A DNA stretch of 64,000 nucleotides. It comes from Verrucomicrobiota bacterium. Lineage in GTDB: Bacteria; Verrucomicrobiota; Verrucomicrobiia; Palsa-1439. This document shows, piece after piece, positions 52,083-62,900 of this stretch; the stretch's first letter is position 1, and every line of letters starts with the position of its first letter. The stretch is from contig PLZV01000011.1 of the NCBI GenBank assembly GCA_003152315.1, forward strand, positions 1-64,000, read 5' to 3'. The position numbers were made by a program, and so were the translations under genes. Under the pieces are notes generated by a model. That model made no database searches. It saw only the letters and a program-made list of their open reading frames with translations, and was not told where the DNA came from.

Positions 52083-52967
52083 CTAGTGCGAAGCCGACGG
52101 AGCGGGCCTGGCAGCGCTGGACGAAGTTGGCGGTGGGGTTTTCTGGCAGGTGGCGGTGAGGAACTCGATGGACGCGCGCGCGACCTCCGTGGCGCGATGG
52201 CTGTCACGAGTGAGTTCGACATTGATGAGGCCCGTGTACTTGTTGTCGTTGAGCACGCGGAGGATGGCGACGAAATCCAGCTGGCCTTCGCCGAACATCA
52301 GATGCTCGTGTTTACGATCGCGGATGTCTTCGATGTGGATGTTGCGGACGAGGTTGGCAAACTTGCCATAGACCTGGCGGAATGGCGCGGTTTCGGTGCA
52401 GAACACATGGCCGATGTCGAGCGTCAGCCCAAACCGCGCGCTGCTAATATGTTTCTTGAGCACTTCAAACTTCGCCATGTCATCCACCAGCATACCCGGC
52501 TCCGGCTCGAAGGCGAGTTGGACGCCGCGGCGCTTGGAATGCTCCGCGAGTTGCAGGCAACCCGTGACAAGCCAGTCCCAGGCCTGGTGCTCGGGAACTT
52601 CGGGGTCGGGTCTGCCCGACCAGAAGCTGACGCATTCAGCATGCAAATCGGCGGCGATATCGACCGCGCGTCGGAGGAATTCCAGACGGATCTGCCGGCC
52701 CTCGCTGCTGACGAGCGTAGGATGGTGATTACGCTGTGGATTGAGAAGGTAGCGTGCCCCGGTTTCGATCACGACTCGGAGCTGCAGCTTGTCGAGGAGT
52801 TGGCGCAAGCGGCTGAGATCGGCGGGCTCGACCGTAAAGGGATTGCAGTGATAATTGTCCAACGTGAGCGCAACGCCGCGATAGCCACAATCGGCGATGA
52901 TTTCCAGCGCATCTTCGAGTTTGTGGTGCGCAAACCCGTTTGTGTTGTAACCGAAACTCAGATTCAT
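52083..52967 (-). CDS. TIM-barrel sugar phosphate isomerase/epimerase family protein
   Basis: The 294-residue protein has the xylose-isomerase-like barrel with LSFGYNTNGFAHHKLEDALE, GYRGVALTLDNYHCNPF, ECVSFWSGRPDP, LAFEPEPGMLVDDM, GLTLDIGHVFC and VRNIHIEDIRDRKHEHLMFG, including the E...D/H...H...E metal ligand positions typical of the family. The substrate is not clear. It is close to a UbiA/EboC-like gene, with a TPR gene between them on the other strand, so a link to the ebo type of metabolite-export genes is possible. Confidence 0.8.
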   Translation of the reverse strand: MNLSFGYNTNGFAHHKLEDALEIIADCGYRGVALTLDNYHCNPFTVEPADLSRLRQLLDKLQLRVVIETGARYLLNPQRNHHPTLVSSEGRQIRLEFLRRAVDIAADLHAECVSFWSGRPDPEVPEHQAWDWLVTGCLQLAEHSKRRGVQLAFEPEPGMLVDDMAKFEVLKKHISSARFGLTLDIGHVFCTETAPFRQVYGKFANLVRNIHIEDIRDRKHEHLMFGEGQLDFVAILRVLNDNKYTGLINVELTRDSHRATEVARASIEFLTATCQKTPPPTSSSAARPAPSASH

Positions 52968-53046
52968 CTGCCTGCCTCGAACGACGACTCGCCTTGGTCA
53001 ATCCGGCTCGAAAAATAGCGTGAGTCTGCTAGATTTGCGAGAGCAA

Positions 53047-53943
53047 ATGATTCCTCCGTCACGATTCAAGCCGCCCCCAAGGCGCGTCTTCCCGGGCGTA
53101 GCCGGCGCTCTCGGCTGCGTTCTCGTCGCGTGGCTCACGATGGCGGCGGTGTACGAGCCGCCCGGACGCCCCGCCCCGAGCGACCTCACGGATAGCCAAC
53201 CCGTTCTTGGGAGCGACCCGGCTCGCGCGGTCCTTTACCAAGGGCGCGGCATCAAGCTTGTCAGCGATGGCAAGCTGGAGCCGGCGCTGGACCAGTTCCG
53301 CCGCGCCGCAGCGTTCGATCCGTCCAACCTCAGCGTGCTCATCAACATCGCGTACGTACTCGACAAGCTGGGACGCTACGAAGAAGCCATTGTCCAGTTG
53401 AAGGAGGCCGAGAAGATCGATCCGCGCAACAGCATGGTCTTTCTGAATTGGGGCAACTCCCTTATTAATATGAAGAAGTTTGAGGAAGCCCTTGGACCGC
53501 TCCAAAAAGCGGCTGATCTTGACCCCAGCAACCAGCTTGTTTACGTGGATTTGGGCGCGGCACTCAACAACCTCGGTCGCTACCCGGAAGCCGCCGGCAA
53601 ATTTGAGAAAGCGGTCGAGCTTGACCCAAAGAATGTCGTCTCGATCTTTAATTTGGCGACCATCTGGTCCAAGGCGGGCGAGACGACGAAGGCCATCCAG
53701 AAATACGAGCGCGTCATCGAACTCGACCCGAAGAATCTCACAGCCTATTACAACTGCGCGGCACTCCACGAAAAGGCCGGCAACCTCGACGGCGCTATCG
53801 AGACCATCCGCCGCGCAATCAAAGTCGATCCGGATAACGGGACGTTGCGAGAAATCCTTTCGCGATTGCTGGTCGCCAAGGCGAGCCAGCTTCCCACGAT
53901 CAAAACGCCGCCCAAGTCGCCCGAGCAAGAGCCGGCGCATTAG
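53047..53943 (+). CDS. TPR-repeat protein with N-terminal membrane anchor
   Basis: From the ATG at 53047 the protein has 298 residues: a basic start, one hydrophobic segment (GALGCVLVAWLTMAAVYEPP), then about six tetratricopeptide repeats (GKLEPALDQFRRAAAFDPSN, GRYEEAIVQLKEAEKIDPRN, KKFEEALGPLQKAADLDPSN and so on) and a proline-rich tail. It is likely a scaffold facing the outside. A GTG nine codons upstream is possible. It is divergent from the TIM-barrel gene and converges on the UbiA gene. Confidence 0.85.
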   Translation: MIPPSRFKPPPRRVFPGVAGALGCVLVAWLTMAAVYEPPGRPAPSDLTDSQPVLGSDPARAVLYQGRGIKLVSDGKLEPALDQFRRAAAFDPSNLSVLINIAYVLDKLGRYEEAIVQLKEAEKIDPRNSMVFLNWGNSLINMKKFEEALGPLQKAADLDPSNQLVYVDLGAALNNLGRYPEAAGKFEKAVELDPKNVVSIFNLATIWSKAGETTKAIQKYERVIELDPKNLTAYYNCAALHEKAGNLDGAIETIRRAIKVDPDNGTLREILSRLLVAKASQLPTIKTPPKSPEQEPAH

Positions 53944-53948
53944 TGAAG

Positions 53949-54656
53949 TCAGCTCGTGGCGAAAACCCTGCCCAATACAGCCGCGGGCACCAACAACGAC
54001 AGCACCAGCAGCGCGCCAACCCAATCTCCGAAGGGCGACAGCATGACGACCAGCGCGTCGACCACGATAATCCCGAGCAGTAGTCGCTTGATGACTTGTT
54101 GCAGGGCCGGGTTGGCCGCGTCGCGCCGCGACAAGAAGGCGATGATGCCCGCATATACTCCGAGCGTCGCCGGCATCCACCACATTCTTACCGGCAGACA
54201 ACGCATGCCGAGGAGGAAATTCGCAAAGCGGCAGGTGCCCAGCACCAGCGGACGCAATGCGGCGAAACGCCGCGCCCAGGCGTTGTAGAAAAAAATCATC
54301 GCCCCGAGGAAGGCGCCGACGCCGAGAGGAACCGGTCCCGCCAGGCCCGCCAGCGCCAACGCCGTGAGCATCAGGGCGGCGCCGAGCGTCCAGGCTGTTT
54401 TCAGCGGCACCGCACCGCTTGGCAGCGGACACTCCGGACGTTCGACGGAATCGAGTTGGTAGTTAAAACAATCGTTGAACACGATGCCCGCGGTGTAGAA
54501 GCACGCCGACGCGCCCACGAGCAACGGTAGTTGCCAGGCCGGTACGCCCCCGCCCACGGCAAACCAGCCCGCGAGCGGGTCGGCCATTGCGGTAAAGGCG
54601 TTCGGCAACCGAAGCAGTTGGGTATACACGAGGAATTTCGGACGCTGGTTCGTCAT
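53949..54656 (-). CDS. UbiA-type prenyltransferase, EboC-like
   Basis: The ATG at 54656 gives 235 residues with about eight membrane segments. The prenyl-diphosphate sites are NDCFNYQLD (motif 1, normally NDxxDxxxD) and FFYNAWARRF (motif 2, normally YDxxxK); in both an Asp is replaced by Asn. RFANFLLGMR after motif 2 matches the EboC group of UbiA-like proteins. The Asn changes could alter metal binding. Frames extending to 55439 run back into the membrane-TPR gene. The neighbouring TIM-barrel gene hints at a partial ebo-type locus, which is inference. Confidence 0.75.
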   Translation of the reverse strand: MTNQRPKFLVYTQLLRLPNAFTAMADPLAGWFAVGGGVPAWQLPLLVGASACFYTAGIVFNDCFNYQLDSVERPECPLPSGAVPLKTAWTLGAALMLTALALAGLAGPVPLGVGAFLGAMIFFYNAWARRFAALRPLVLGTCRFANFLLGMRCLPVRMWWMPATLGVYAGIIAFLSRRDAANPALQQVIKRLLLGIIVVDALVVMLSPFGDWVGALLVLSLLVPAAVLGRVFATS

Positions 54657-54743
54657 GGCCACGCGATTGTTGCGAATGTACCTGCCCATTTCCAGAGGAA
54701 TCGGGCTGGAAATCCGCCGACCGCTTGGCGACAATGCCGCGCC

Positions 54744-56945
54744 GTGCACGGGAAACTTCTCAAGGTACTCTTCGCCACAGTCGTGATGTTGGCGCTCGCG
54801 TTTCCATTCCTGCTGGCGCTGAAGAAAGTTTCCGAGTCGGACACGTTCTGGCACCTCAAAACTGGTGAATGGATTCTGAGCCACGGATCGATCCCGCGAA
54901 CCGATCCCTTCTCTGCGACCGTTTACGGGAAACCGTGGCTCGATTGGGAATGGCTGTTTCAGGCGGGTATTTATGCGGTGTACACGTGGGGCGGATTCAA
55001 AGCGCTGGTGGTGGCGAAGGCCGCCGTTGTCTTCCTGACAGGGCTGGTGATCTTTTTGGCGTGTCGTCGCAATGGCGCTGGTTCGCCACTGGCGGCGTTG
55101 TTGGTGATGGCGACATTCGTAGCGGCGCGTGAACGGCTCGAAGTGCGGCCCGACGTGATGATGTTGTTTTTCGCCGCCGTTACCGTCAGCCTGCTGGAAG
55201 CGGCGCGGCGCGGGAAGCCGATGTGGTTGTGGGGACTGCCGCTGGTGCAGGTGCTGTGGGTCAATGTGCACGCGTCCTTCCCCCTCGGTATTGCCCTCGC
55301 CGGAATCTACGGGCTGGTGCACGGAATTGAATTTTTCCTCCGCAAACAGTGGCGTTGCGTGCTGCTGATCGCGGCGACGCTCCTGCTGGCGTGCGCTGCC
55401 TGCCTCGTGAATCCCTTCGGAATTGAGTTGGTGCGCCATGCCGTCGAACAGACAAGAAGTTCGAGTCCGTCGGGCACAATTGGTGAGTGGCAGCCGACGC
55501 GCCTGCTGTTGGTCACGGAACCGAATTTGGCGCTGACGGTTTTTTGGTGGTTATTCTGGCTGAATCCGGTTGTTTTGATTGTTGTGCTGGCCCTCAAGCG
55601 GCGCGAGTTTCCGTGGTCACAGGCGCTGGTGGTGGCCGGCCTGAGTGCGTTGGCATTGCGAGCCAACAGGTTCACGGCGCTTTACGCCATCGTAACCGCG
55701 CCCATTCTCGCGCAGGGGTTGGCGGTGATCCGCGCGAAGCTGGCAGGAAAGCAACATTCGGATTGGGGGGAAGCGACAGCCCGGGTGGTGGCGGGGATCA
55801 CGGCGGTCTTCCTGATTTTCGTAGTCATCACGAATCGCTGGGCGGTGGCGGAGAATCGACCCACGAAGTTCGGCCTCGGAGTGGATGAATCGGTGGTGCC
55901 GATGCGGGCGTTGTCCATGATGGCGAAGTTGCCGGCGGGCTTGAACGTCTTCAACACCTTCCTTTCCGGCGGCCCGTTGCTTTGGAAGGGGTATCCGCAA
56001 TGGCGACCGTTTTGCGATGGGCGGGCGAACCTCTACGGACGCGAGTTTGTGGATCACTATCGGCGCGCGATGTTCGACCCTGCGGACTGGGAGGCATGGA
56101 TGCGTGAGCGGTCGGTCTCGGTGGCTTACATCCAGTACGGCACGGGGGATGACCGGACCTTGCTGCAATACCTGGTGAAGAGTCATGTGTGGGACCTGCT
56201 GTATTTTGATCACGCGGCCTGTATTTTTGTGCACCAGAGTTCGTGGGCCAGGTTGCGGGCGGACAAGCAACTGGCGGATTACAAGCCTGTGCGCGTGACG
56301 GACACGAACGCGGTGCTGGCGTATGCGCACACGCTGGCCGACGAGACGGCCGGAGGCGATTCCTATCGCCGGGCGCGCGTCGTGACGACCATCGGAAATT
56401 TCCTTATGGCCATAGGCGCGGTCGATACGGCGCAGGCGTTGTTTGAAGATGCCGTGGCAATCAACCCGCGACCTTCCGAGGCGTGGATGAGTCTGGCTGT
56501 CATCAATCTCGACGAAGGCAAAACAACGGGGGCGCTGGAGTTCACGGGGAAACTGCTGGCGCGGAACCCGCGCTACTTCTACGCGCGTTTGTTGCAGGCG
56601 CAGATCAGGGCCACGGATGGTGATTTGGATGGGGCGGTGGCTGATGTGGACGCTGTGGTGGGTGAGCAACCACATTCCGCACAGGCGTGGTTGCTGCGCG
56701 CGCAGTTGGCGGCGCGCCAGGGAGATCGTCCAGGGGCGATCCGCGCGATCCAACGAACGATCGCGGAGGATGTCGAGGACGCGCATTTATTTCTGTTCCT
56801 CGGGCAGCTGCTGGTGGCCGAGGGACGAACGAACGAAGCGGTGGAAGCCTACAACAAATGCCTGCAGCTCTGGAACGGTCCGCCGAAAGCACGAGCGCAG
56901 ATCGAAGCCGAGCTGGCCAAGTTGCACCCGCCCGTGCCGAAGTGA
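54744..56945 (+). CDS. Multi-pass membrane protein with C-terminal TPR repeats
   Basis: The likely start is a GTG at 54744 (VHGKLLKVLFATVVMLALAF), giving 733 residues. About ten membrane segments fill the first 400 residues, with the loop FWHLKTGEWILSHG and WLDWEWLFQAG between the first two; a soluble middle domain follows (about 430-530) and then TPR repeats (ARVVTTIGNFLMAIGAVDTA, ATDGDLDGAVADVDAVVGEQ and others). The build resembles the O-mannosyltransferase/TMTC-like membrane proteins but the family is not clear. It is divergent from the UbiA gene and converges on the broken GT39 gene. Confidence 0.75.
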   Translation: MHGKLLKVLFATVVMLALAFPFLLALKKVSESDTFWHLKTGEWILSHGSIPRTDPFSATVYGKPWLDWEWLFQAGIYAVYTWGGFKALVVAKAAVVFLTGLVIFLACRRNGAGSPLAALLVMATFVAARERLEVRPDVMMLFFAAVTVSLLEAARRGKPMWLWGLPLVQVLWVNVHASFPLGIALAGIYGLVHGIEFFLRKQWRCVLLIAATLLLACAACLVNPFGIELVRHAVEQTRSSSPSGTIGEWQPTRLLLVTEPNLALTVFWWLFWLNPVVLIVVLALKRREFPWSQALVVAGLSALALRANRFTALYAIVTAPILAQGLAVIRAKLAGKQHSDWGEATARVVAGITAVFLIFVVITNRWAVAENRPTKFGLGVDESVVPMRALSMMAKLPAGLNVFNTFLSGGPLLWKGYPQWRPFCDGRANLYGREFVDHYRRAMFDPADWEAWMRERSVSVAYIQYGTGDDRTLLQYLVKSHVWDLLYFDHAACIFVHQSSWARLRADKQLADYKPVRVTDTNAVLAYAHTLADETAGGDSYRRARVVTTIGNFLMAIGAVDTAQALFEDAVAINPRPSEAWMSLAVINLDEGKTTGALEFTGKLLARNPRYFYARLLQAQIRATDGDLDGAVADVDAVVGEQPHSAQAWLLRAQLAARQGDRPGAIRAIQRTIAEDVEDAHLFLFLGQLLVAEGRTNEAVEAYNKCLQLWNGPPKARAQIEAELAKLHPPVPK

Positions 56946-56957
56946 AAACGGGGCGTT

Positions 56958-58448
56958 TTACTCATCAAGGGGATGCCAGCGCGACTGTTCAAATACCCAG
57001 ATCTTTTTGGTCTGTAGGCAACTCGGCCAATGGCTGCGGTTCGTTCGGATTTCGGCGGCATCGCCATAAGTGTAAAGATCAGAAACGACCTGGAGTTCTG
57101 CTTCATCGCATGTCGTGACGGGCTCCCGTCGCGTCCGTACGACAGGTGGCGTGAGGGGCGGCAAGGCACGGAAGGCGGAGGCTGCAAGGGTCTTCTTCAA
57201 CCGGGTGTAATGGAAAAGCTCGCGCGAAAGGATGGACATGCCGATCGTCACGGCAGCAATTCCACGGAGCGCGCGCGATCCAAGAGCACTCAGCCCGACC
57301 CCCGCGAGCAGTTAGAGAATGTGCGCGCTGCCAACAAAACCACGATCGACCCACAGCGCGTGTTTGGTCACGGTTGAGTACGCAAAGATCAACGCCGCTG
57401 GAAGCACAATGAGCGCAACGGCAAAAACCAGAATCCACCGGTAGAATTCGCCACGCTTCCACAATTGACGACCTCCAAGGACGGCGCAGCCGATCATCAC
57501 CACCGTCGACGCGTCGCGCAGCCACCACGTGATCTTGAAGGCCGTAAAGGAGGCCATTTCTCCCACGACCCAGTAGCGAACGAGATAGATGATCGTTTTC
57601 GCATGGGGAAGTTCAACGCCGCCGGATTTGTTTGATCGAATCATCCAGAAAAAAACCACGATGGGGGCGACCCCGAGGAACAGGCTGACAGTGGCGGCCA
57701 CGAGCGCGGTTGGTTTCAACGGAAACGGACAACCCCGTAAGCGCTGCGAGATCCAGTAGCAGGCGAAGAATCCTAGTTGAAGCAAAACTGCCAGCAGTCC
57801 GTATGCATGCGTCCACGCCAAGCCGATATTGGCAGCCACCCAACCGATGAGGTGCGCCGGTTTTCCTTCGAGGGTTTCGACTAGCTCGGTGAAGGCCAGC
57901 ACGAACAAGAAGGCGAGCAGCGCGTACATCCGCGCTTCCTGAGCGTAGTAAATATCGAACGGCGACACGGCGGCGAGAAGTCCAACATAGCAGGCGGCGC
58001 GATGTCCCCAATGCCGGTAGACAAATGTGATCAAGACGGCCAAGGTCGCGATGGAACAGAGAACGCTCACAACCCGGATGCCAAACTCCGTGTCGGGGAG
58101 AACCCACAGGCTGATTTTTAGCAGGTAATAGTAGAGGGGCGGGTGAGTGTTCGTCCAACATAGTCGCGTCAGCTCGCCAAAGCTCGTTTGCACTACCAGC
58201 CAGGAAAACCCCTCATCAATCCACACGCTCAGCCGGCCCAGATACAGGAACCGCAGGGTTGCGCCCAAGAGGACGATGGCCAGCAAGCTCCAGCTCCCAG
58301 GATTCGCTTCACTGGCTTGTTTTCGATCATCTGGCGGTTTAATCGTGCCAGACCGCACAGTTAATGTCACGTTCGTTTGGACTAACGGAGCGTGGAGGAA
58401 ACTTCTACGGGCGGCGCCGCTCTCGGCTTGCAAATGTGGGGCGTTCAA
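56958..58448 (-). pseudogene. GT39-like (PMT/ArnT) glycosyltransferase with in-frame TAA
   Basis: The frame from 58448 encodes a GT-C glycosyltransferase: LGATLRFLYLGRLSVWIDEG (with the DE pair), FGELTRLCWTNTHPPLYYYL, SPFDIYYAQEARMYALLAFL and about eight membrane segments. At 57314-57312 the codon TAA follows GSAHIL; the same frame then continues as LLAGVGLSALGSRALRGIAA and a soluble tail to 56958. Without the stop the protein would be about 497 residues. A single-base change from TAC or TAT would cause it. The start (TTG at 58448) is uncertain; GTG codons near 58370 are alternatives. Confidence 0.65.
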
Positions 58449-58820
58449 GGCGCACTGCCTTGTGGGATTTGGTTACCGGCAGTGCGGGTTACGCACTGCC
58501 GGCAGCCGGCTCGCCAATGAGCTGCGACCACACGAAATTGATGAGGGACGGGCGTTTGATCCGCCCGACAGCGAGAGCCTGGGAAATGGGGGCAGGGGCA
58601 ACGGTTGTGGGGTGAACTTCTCCGTTGCCCCCGATACTGGATAATCGTACGCCCAGCGACCGTACCAGGATCTGGAAGAAATTGAAGAGACCAACGTCCG
58701 GCGCCGCGGGGAACTTCGCCGCGCGCTGCGGACCGGAAAACCAGTAAAAATCAAATTTCGTTTCATCGGCGTCACGTCTCTTGCTACGCCGATTACTTAA
58801 GCACGTTGGGGTCCGGTGCG
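58449..58820. other. Intergenic region with hairpin
   Basis: Between the GT39-like gene and the AraC-type gene. CCGGCAGTGCG (58476-58486) and CGCACTGCCGG (58492-58502) form a perfect 11-bp hairpin with a 5-base loop, probably a REP-like or leader element. On the minus strand a start-less open frame of about 100 codons (58795 down to about 58488) reads KFDFYWFSGP and GLFNFFQILVRSLGVR, which looks like a decayed gene but matches nothing I know. Confidence 0.45.
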
Positions 58821-59714
58821 CTACGCCCGGTTTGACAATCTCTTAGCTCGGATTGTCCCCGCCTGCCGCACCCGAAATTCCGACGGCGAGCAACCAACAT
58901 GGTGGCGGAACGCACGATTGAAGTACGGAATGGAATCGAACCCGGACTCGTAGGCCGCCTCACTCACCCTCCGTCTCGGGTCCAGCAACAGTCGTTTCGC
59001 GGCTTCGACGCGGGCTTGCGTACGGTACTCGGTGAACGTCAATCCCGTCTGCTTCCGAAACAGCTTGCAGAAATAACACGGACTGAGATGCAGCCGTTCG
59101 GCCAGTTCGCGCACGGTCAACGCCCGGTCGGACGGCTCGGCCAACTGCGCCTCGATCTTCTGCAACAGTGGGGATTGCTGTCCGGCCTCATGCAGCAACA
59201 GCCGTTGGCCGCACTCCGCCAGATATTGGGCGAACATCTCCAGCAGCGTCTCGACCGCCCGCAGTTTCTCGGGCGTGACCATGGGGCTGCTGTCCCTACT
59301 CGCCCTGACGATGTCCGCCCGTGATCCGAGCCCGTTCGCTCTCAACTGACCCATCAGCCGACGGTGTCCCGACCCTTTCAGCGGGCCAATGCTAAACGGG
59401 CCCGCCAACAAATTCCCCACATGCCGTCCGCCAATCATTACCGGCATCAGCACGCTGGCCAACCCGGTGGGACAGTGGAATTGGGTTGAGTGGCCCGTGT
59501 GGGAGGCATCGCGTTCCGCGGATAGCAGGGAGCCCTGACACAGTTGACCGCAGCGGGCGCCCAGACAGCCATCCACGCAGAACGCGGACGGTACTGGCGC
59601 TGTGGCCACTTCACTCGCGGGCAACAACGTCAATGGTAGCCCGGTCGCACAACCAAACGCGACCTGCTGCCGGCGCACCGCGTCGGATTCAGTGAGTTGC
59701 TGCCAGATGTCCAT
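58821..59714 (-). CDS. AraC-type transcriptional regulator with PocR domain
   Basis: The 297-residue protein has an N-terminal PocR-type ligand domain (CVDGCLGARCGQLCQG, HCPTGLASVLMPVMIGGRHV and a long linking helix AVETLLEMFAQYLAECGQRL) and a C-terminal AraC domain with two helix-turn-helix units (LTVRELAERLHLSPCYFCKL; FRKQTGLTFTEYRTQARVEA, VSEAAYESGFDSIPYFNRAF). It probably activates genes in response to a small molecule. The likely target is the adjacent secreted pectin-lyase protein, transcribed toward it from the right; this is inference from position. Confidence 0.88.
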   Translation of the reverse strand: MDIWQQLTESDAVRRQQVAFGCATGLPLTLLPASEVATAPVPSAFCVDGCLGARCGQLCQGSLLSAERDASHTGHSTQFHCPTGLASVLMPVMIGGRHVGNLLAGPFSIGPLKGSGHRRLMGQLRANGLGSRADIVRASRDSSPMVTPEKLRAVETLLEMFAQYLAECGQRLLLHEAGQQSPLLQKIEAQLAEPSDRALTVRELAERLHLSPCYFCKLFRKQTGLTFTEYRTQARVEAAKRLLLDPRRRVSEAAYESGFDSIPYFNRAFRHHVGCSPSEFRVRQAGTIRAKRLSNRA

Positions 59715-59996
59715 TGAGTCCTATGTCCCGGCTCTGCTTGTCGCGACGCCCTGTCCGTGGGGCGACAATAGAGTCCTCGTTTAGCAGCGGCGGCGCCACA
59801 TCACGCATAACAAGCGCAACCTGTTGCGCCACAATAGAAAGCCGATCTCAGTCGGTCGAAACTGGAAAGCCTCCCGCCTGACGTATTGACGCAACAGCCA
59901 GCTCCAGCTTGACAAGTTGTCGGCACCGGCCCTCCCTCCCAAGTCAAGGGGTCAACGCCTCAGGGGCGTGTTCGATTTGGAGTATCTTGACCTCGT

Positions 59997-62900
59997 TTAC
60001 GGCACCAGCCGCACGCGGTAGTAGCGGGACGGGGTATTGGTTGCGCCGCCGCTGTCCACATAGTTGGTGGTTGCGGCACCGTTGCCGGGGATGATGATGG
60101 GGGCGCTGATGTCGGTGAAGTTCGTGGTGTAGCCGGCGGTGCCGGTCGCTTGCACGATATTGGTCCGGCCACCGACCGTTCGCCAGGTGATCGATATGTC
60201 GGCGCCTTGTCGGGTCACCGAAAGAATCCGCAACCCGGACAGGCTGTCGGTTGGATCGGTACCCGACAGGAACTCATTGGTATTGCTGATTCCGTCGCCG
60301 TCCGGATCGGCATTGCCGGCGGCCTGCGGACAAATTGCGAGGTTGGTGCAGCTAAAATATTGGAGCTGCCAGGCCGCGAACGGATCGAGAGGTGGCGCGG
60401 CGGAGGTCACGACCAGGTTTACCTGACCGGGGATGTTGGTGGAGATCGCATAGGTGAAGTTCGTGCCGGGCGACGCTCCGATCGCCAGCCCGTTGTCGGT
60501 CAGCGTGCCGCCGTAGCTGAAAAGCGTGTAGGACGCTGCGGTGAAGCCGCCCGAAGCGGCGATGTTGAGCGTGCATTCAGGACGAGACTGCCGGCGACGG
60601 CGATTTCCGTGGTGTTGATGCCCAGCGCGAAGTTGAGGGTCGATGCACCGCCCAGATTCAGATCATTACTCACCGTGAGTGTGCTACCACCCAGCGTGAG
60701 GTATGGGTCGGTGCCGAGCAGATTGGTATCGGTGATGGCGGCTTGCGCGTTGAAGAAAGCCAGTGTGTTGTTGGTCGGCGGGATGGCCATTCCGCCCAGC
60801 GTGACCAGAGTGGCGTTCGGGGAGCTGTTGGTGACGGTGACCTGCGCGTTGTAGAGGGTGAACGTGTTCGTGCTGGTGGGGGTGGTGAGTTGCGAATCAA
60901 CGATCCGGATACCCTGCGCATTATAGATGACAAAGGTCTTCGTGAGGGCGGTGATGTTGACGTTGTACAGGGTGACATTGGAGACGAGCATTTCCGTGCG
61001 GCCCCAGATGATGCCGTCGATGTTGTTGCCGGTCGTGGCGGTGACGGTCAGATTGCTGATAAGGATGTTCTGCCAAATCGGCGTGAGGCTGGTGACCGGG
61101 GCGACGGGCTGGACCGAGGCGATGGCGGGAGTGATGCTGTTGGGTGTCCCGATCTGATTGTAGTAGCTGTAGATGGTGATCGGGTAGGCGACGTTGGTCA
61201 TGGTGATGTCGAGGTACTGGAGATTCTGTATCAGCCCGCCGCGGTCGTTATCGGATTTCATGCGGATGCCGTTGACGGTGCCGTTGAACGTGCAATTGCT
61301 CACGACCAGGTCATGCACCCCTCCCGAGGTGATGCTGCCGATCGACACACCGTGGCCGGTGCCGAACGTGCAGTTGGAGACGGTGATGTCGGCGGCCGGG
61401 CCACCGCTGCCCCCGATCTCGATGTTGTCGTCACCGTTACTGATGAAGCAGTTTTGGACCAGCACGTTGGTGGACGCCAGGTCCATTCCGTCGGTGTTGG
61501 GAGAGTCTCCCGGAGTGTTGATGATGATTCCCTGGATCGTGATTCCCGCGTTGTTGCCCTTCAACATGAGATGAAACGTCGGCGGGTTCTGCAACGTCAC
61601 GTCCTGAACGAGCACGTTGGTGCAACCGCTAAAGCTGATGAAGTTCGGCCGCGACGAAGCGAGTAGGAACCACCAGTTCGTTCCCTGGCCATCGATGGTT
61701 CCCAAGCCGCTGATCTCCACGTCGTGAAGTGTCGTACCGGAAATGAAGGTCGATGTGCCGGGCCAATTGGCGCGCGGGAGCATCTGCAACATCGCGCCGA
61801 CGTCGATCTTCAAGTTCACGTTGTTGGACAGGACAATCGGGCCACTCAGGTAGGTGCTCAAGGTACTGGCCGAGGGGATTTCGACCGTGCCGCCACCCGC
61901 CGCCGCGGCCGCATTGATAGTGCTCTGGATGGCGGCGGCATTGTTGGTCATACCATCGCCCAGTGCGCCAAAGTCAGTGACGTTGAATTGATTGGTGGGA
62001 ATGTTCGGCAGCAGCGGAGGCGATTTGAGCGTTACGGCCAGGACCGCGTTGGTGCTGGTGGTTGTGCTGACGGAATTGCTCGCGACGACGGTGTACGTAC
62101 CTGCGTCGGACGGTTGCACATTCGTAAGGGTCAGAGCGGATGAGGTCGCGCCGGGAATCGGCACGGTATTTTTGTTCCACTGGTAGGTGATGGGTTGTGT
62201 GCCCACGGCGGCCGCGGTGAAACTGGCGGTGTCGCCGGCATACACATGGAGGGAAACGGGTTGTGCGATAAAGACGGGCGCCGCGGGATTGGTGTTGACG
62301 GTCAGGACCGCATTGGAGCTGGTGACGGAGCCGGCCGAGTTGCTCACGACAACGGCGTAACTGCCCGCGTCGGTGGGTTGAACATTGGTGAGTGTCATCG
62401 AAGCGCCGGTGGCGCCAGACAAAAGGGTGTTGGTATTGTAATACCACTGGTAGATCAGCGGTTGGCTACCGCTGACCGTCACGCTGAAGGTGGCGAATTG
62501 GCCGGGGATGACCGTGAGATTCTGCGGTTGCGTGGTGATCGACGGGGCCGCGAGGCCGACCGTCAGTTGGCCGGCGGCGCTGGTCACCGCGCCGTAGGGA
62601 TTGGACAGAAGGACAGAGTAACCGCCGGCATCGGCGAGGTGAACGCTGGTCGGCGCGAGTGTGGAATTGGTGGCGTTGGCAATGGGAGAACTGGTGTTGT
62701 CATACCATTGATACGACAGCGGCAGCGTGCCGTTGGGAACGACGGTGAAGGTGGCATTTTGCCCCTCGAAGACGGACTGACCCTGCGGTTCGGTTGTGAT
62801 TGCGGGGGCTGTCGGTGCGGAACTCACCGTGATAGTTACCTCCTGGAAATCGTTCGTGGCCGGCGCTTGAGTGTTATTCGAAGGACGATAGGCAGCTCCG

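Noticed and set aside
59955-59969. Hairpin ACGCC/GGCGT after the giant secreted gene
   Set aside because: Five-bp stem without T-tract; could be chance.
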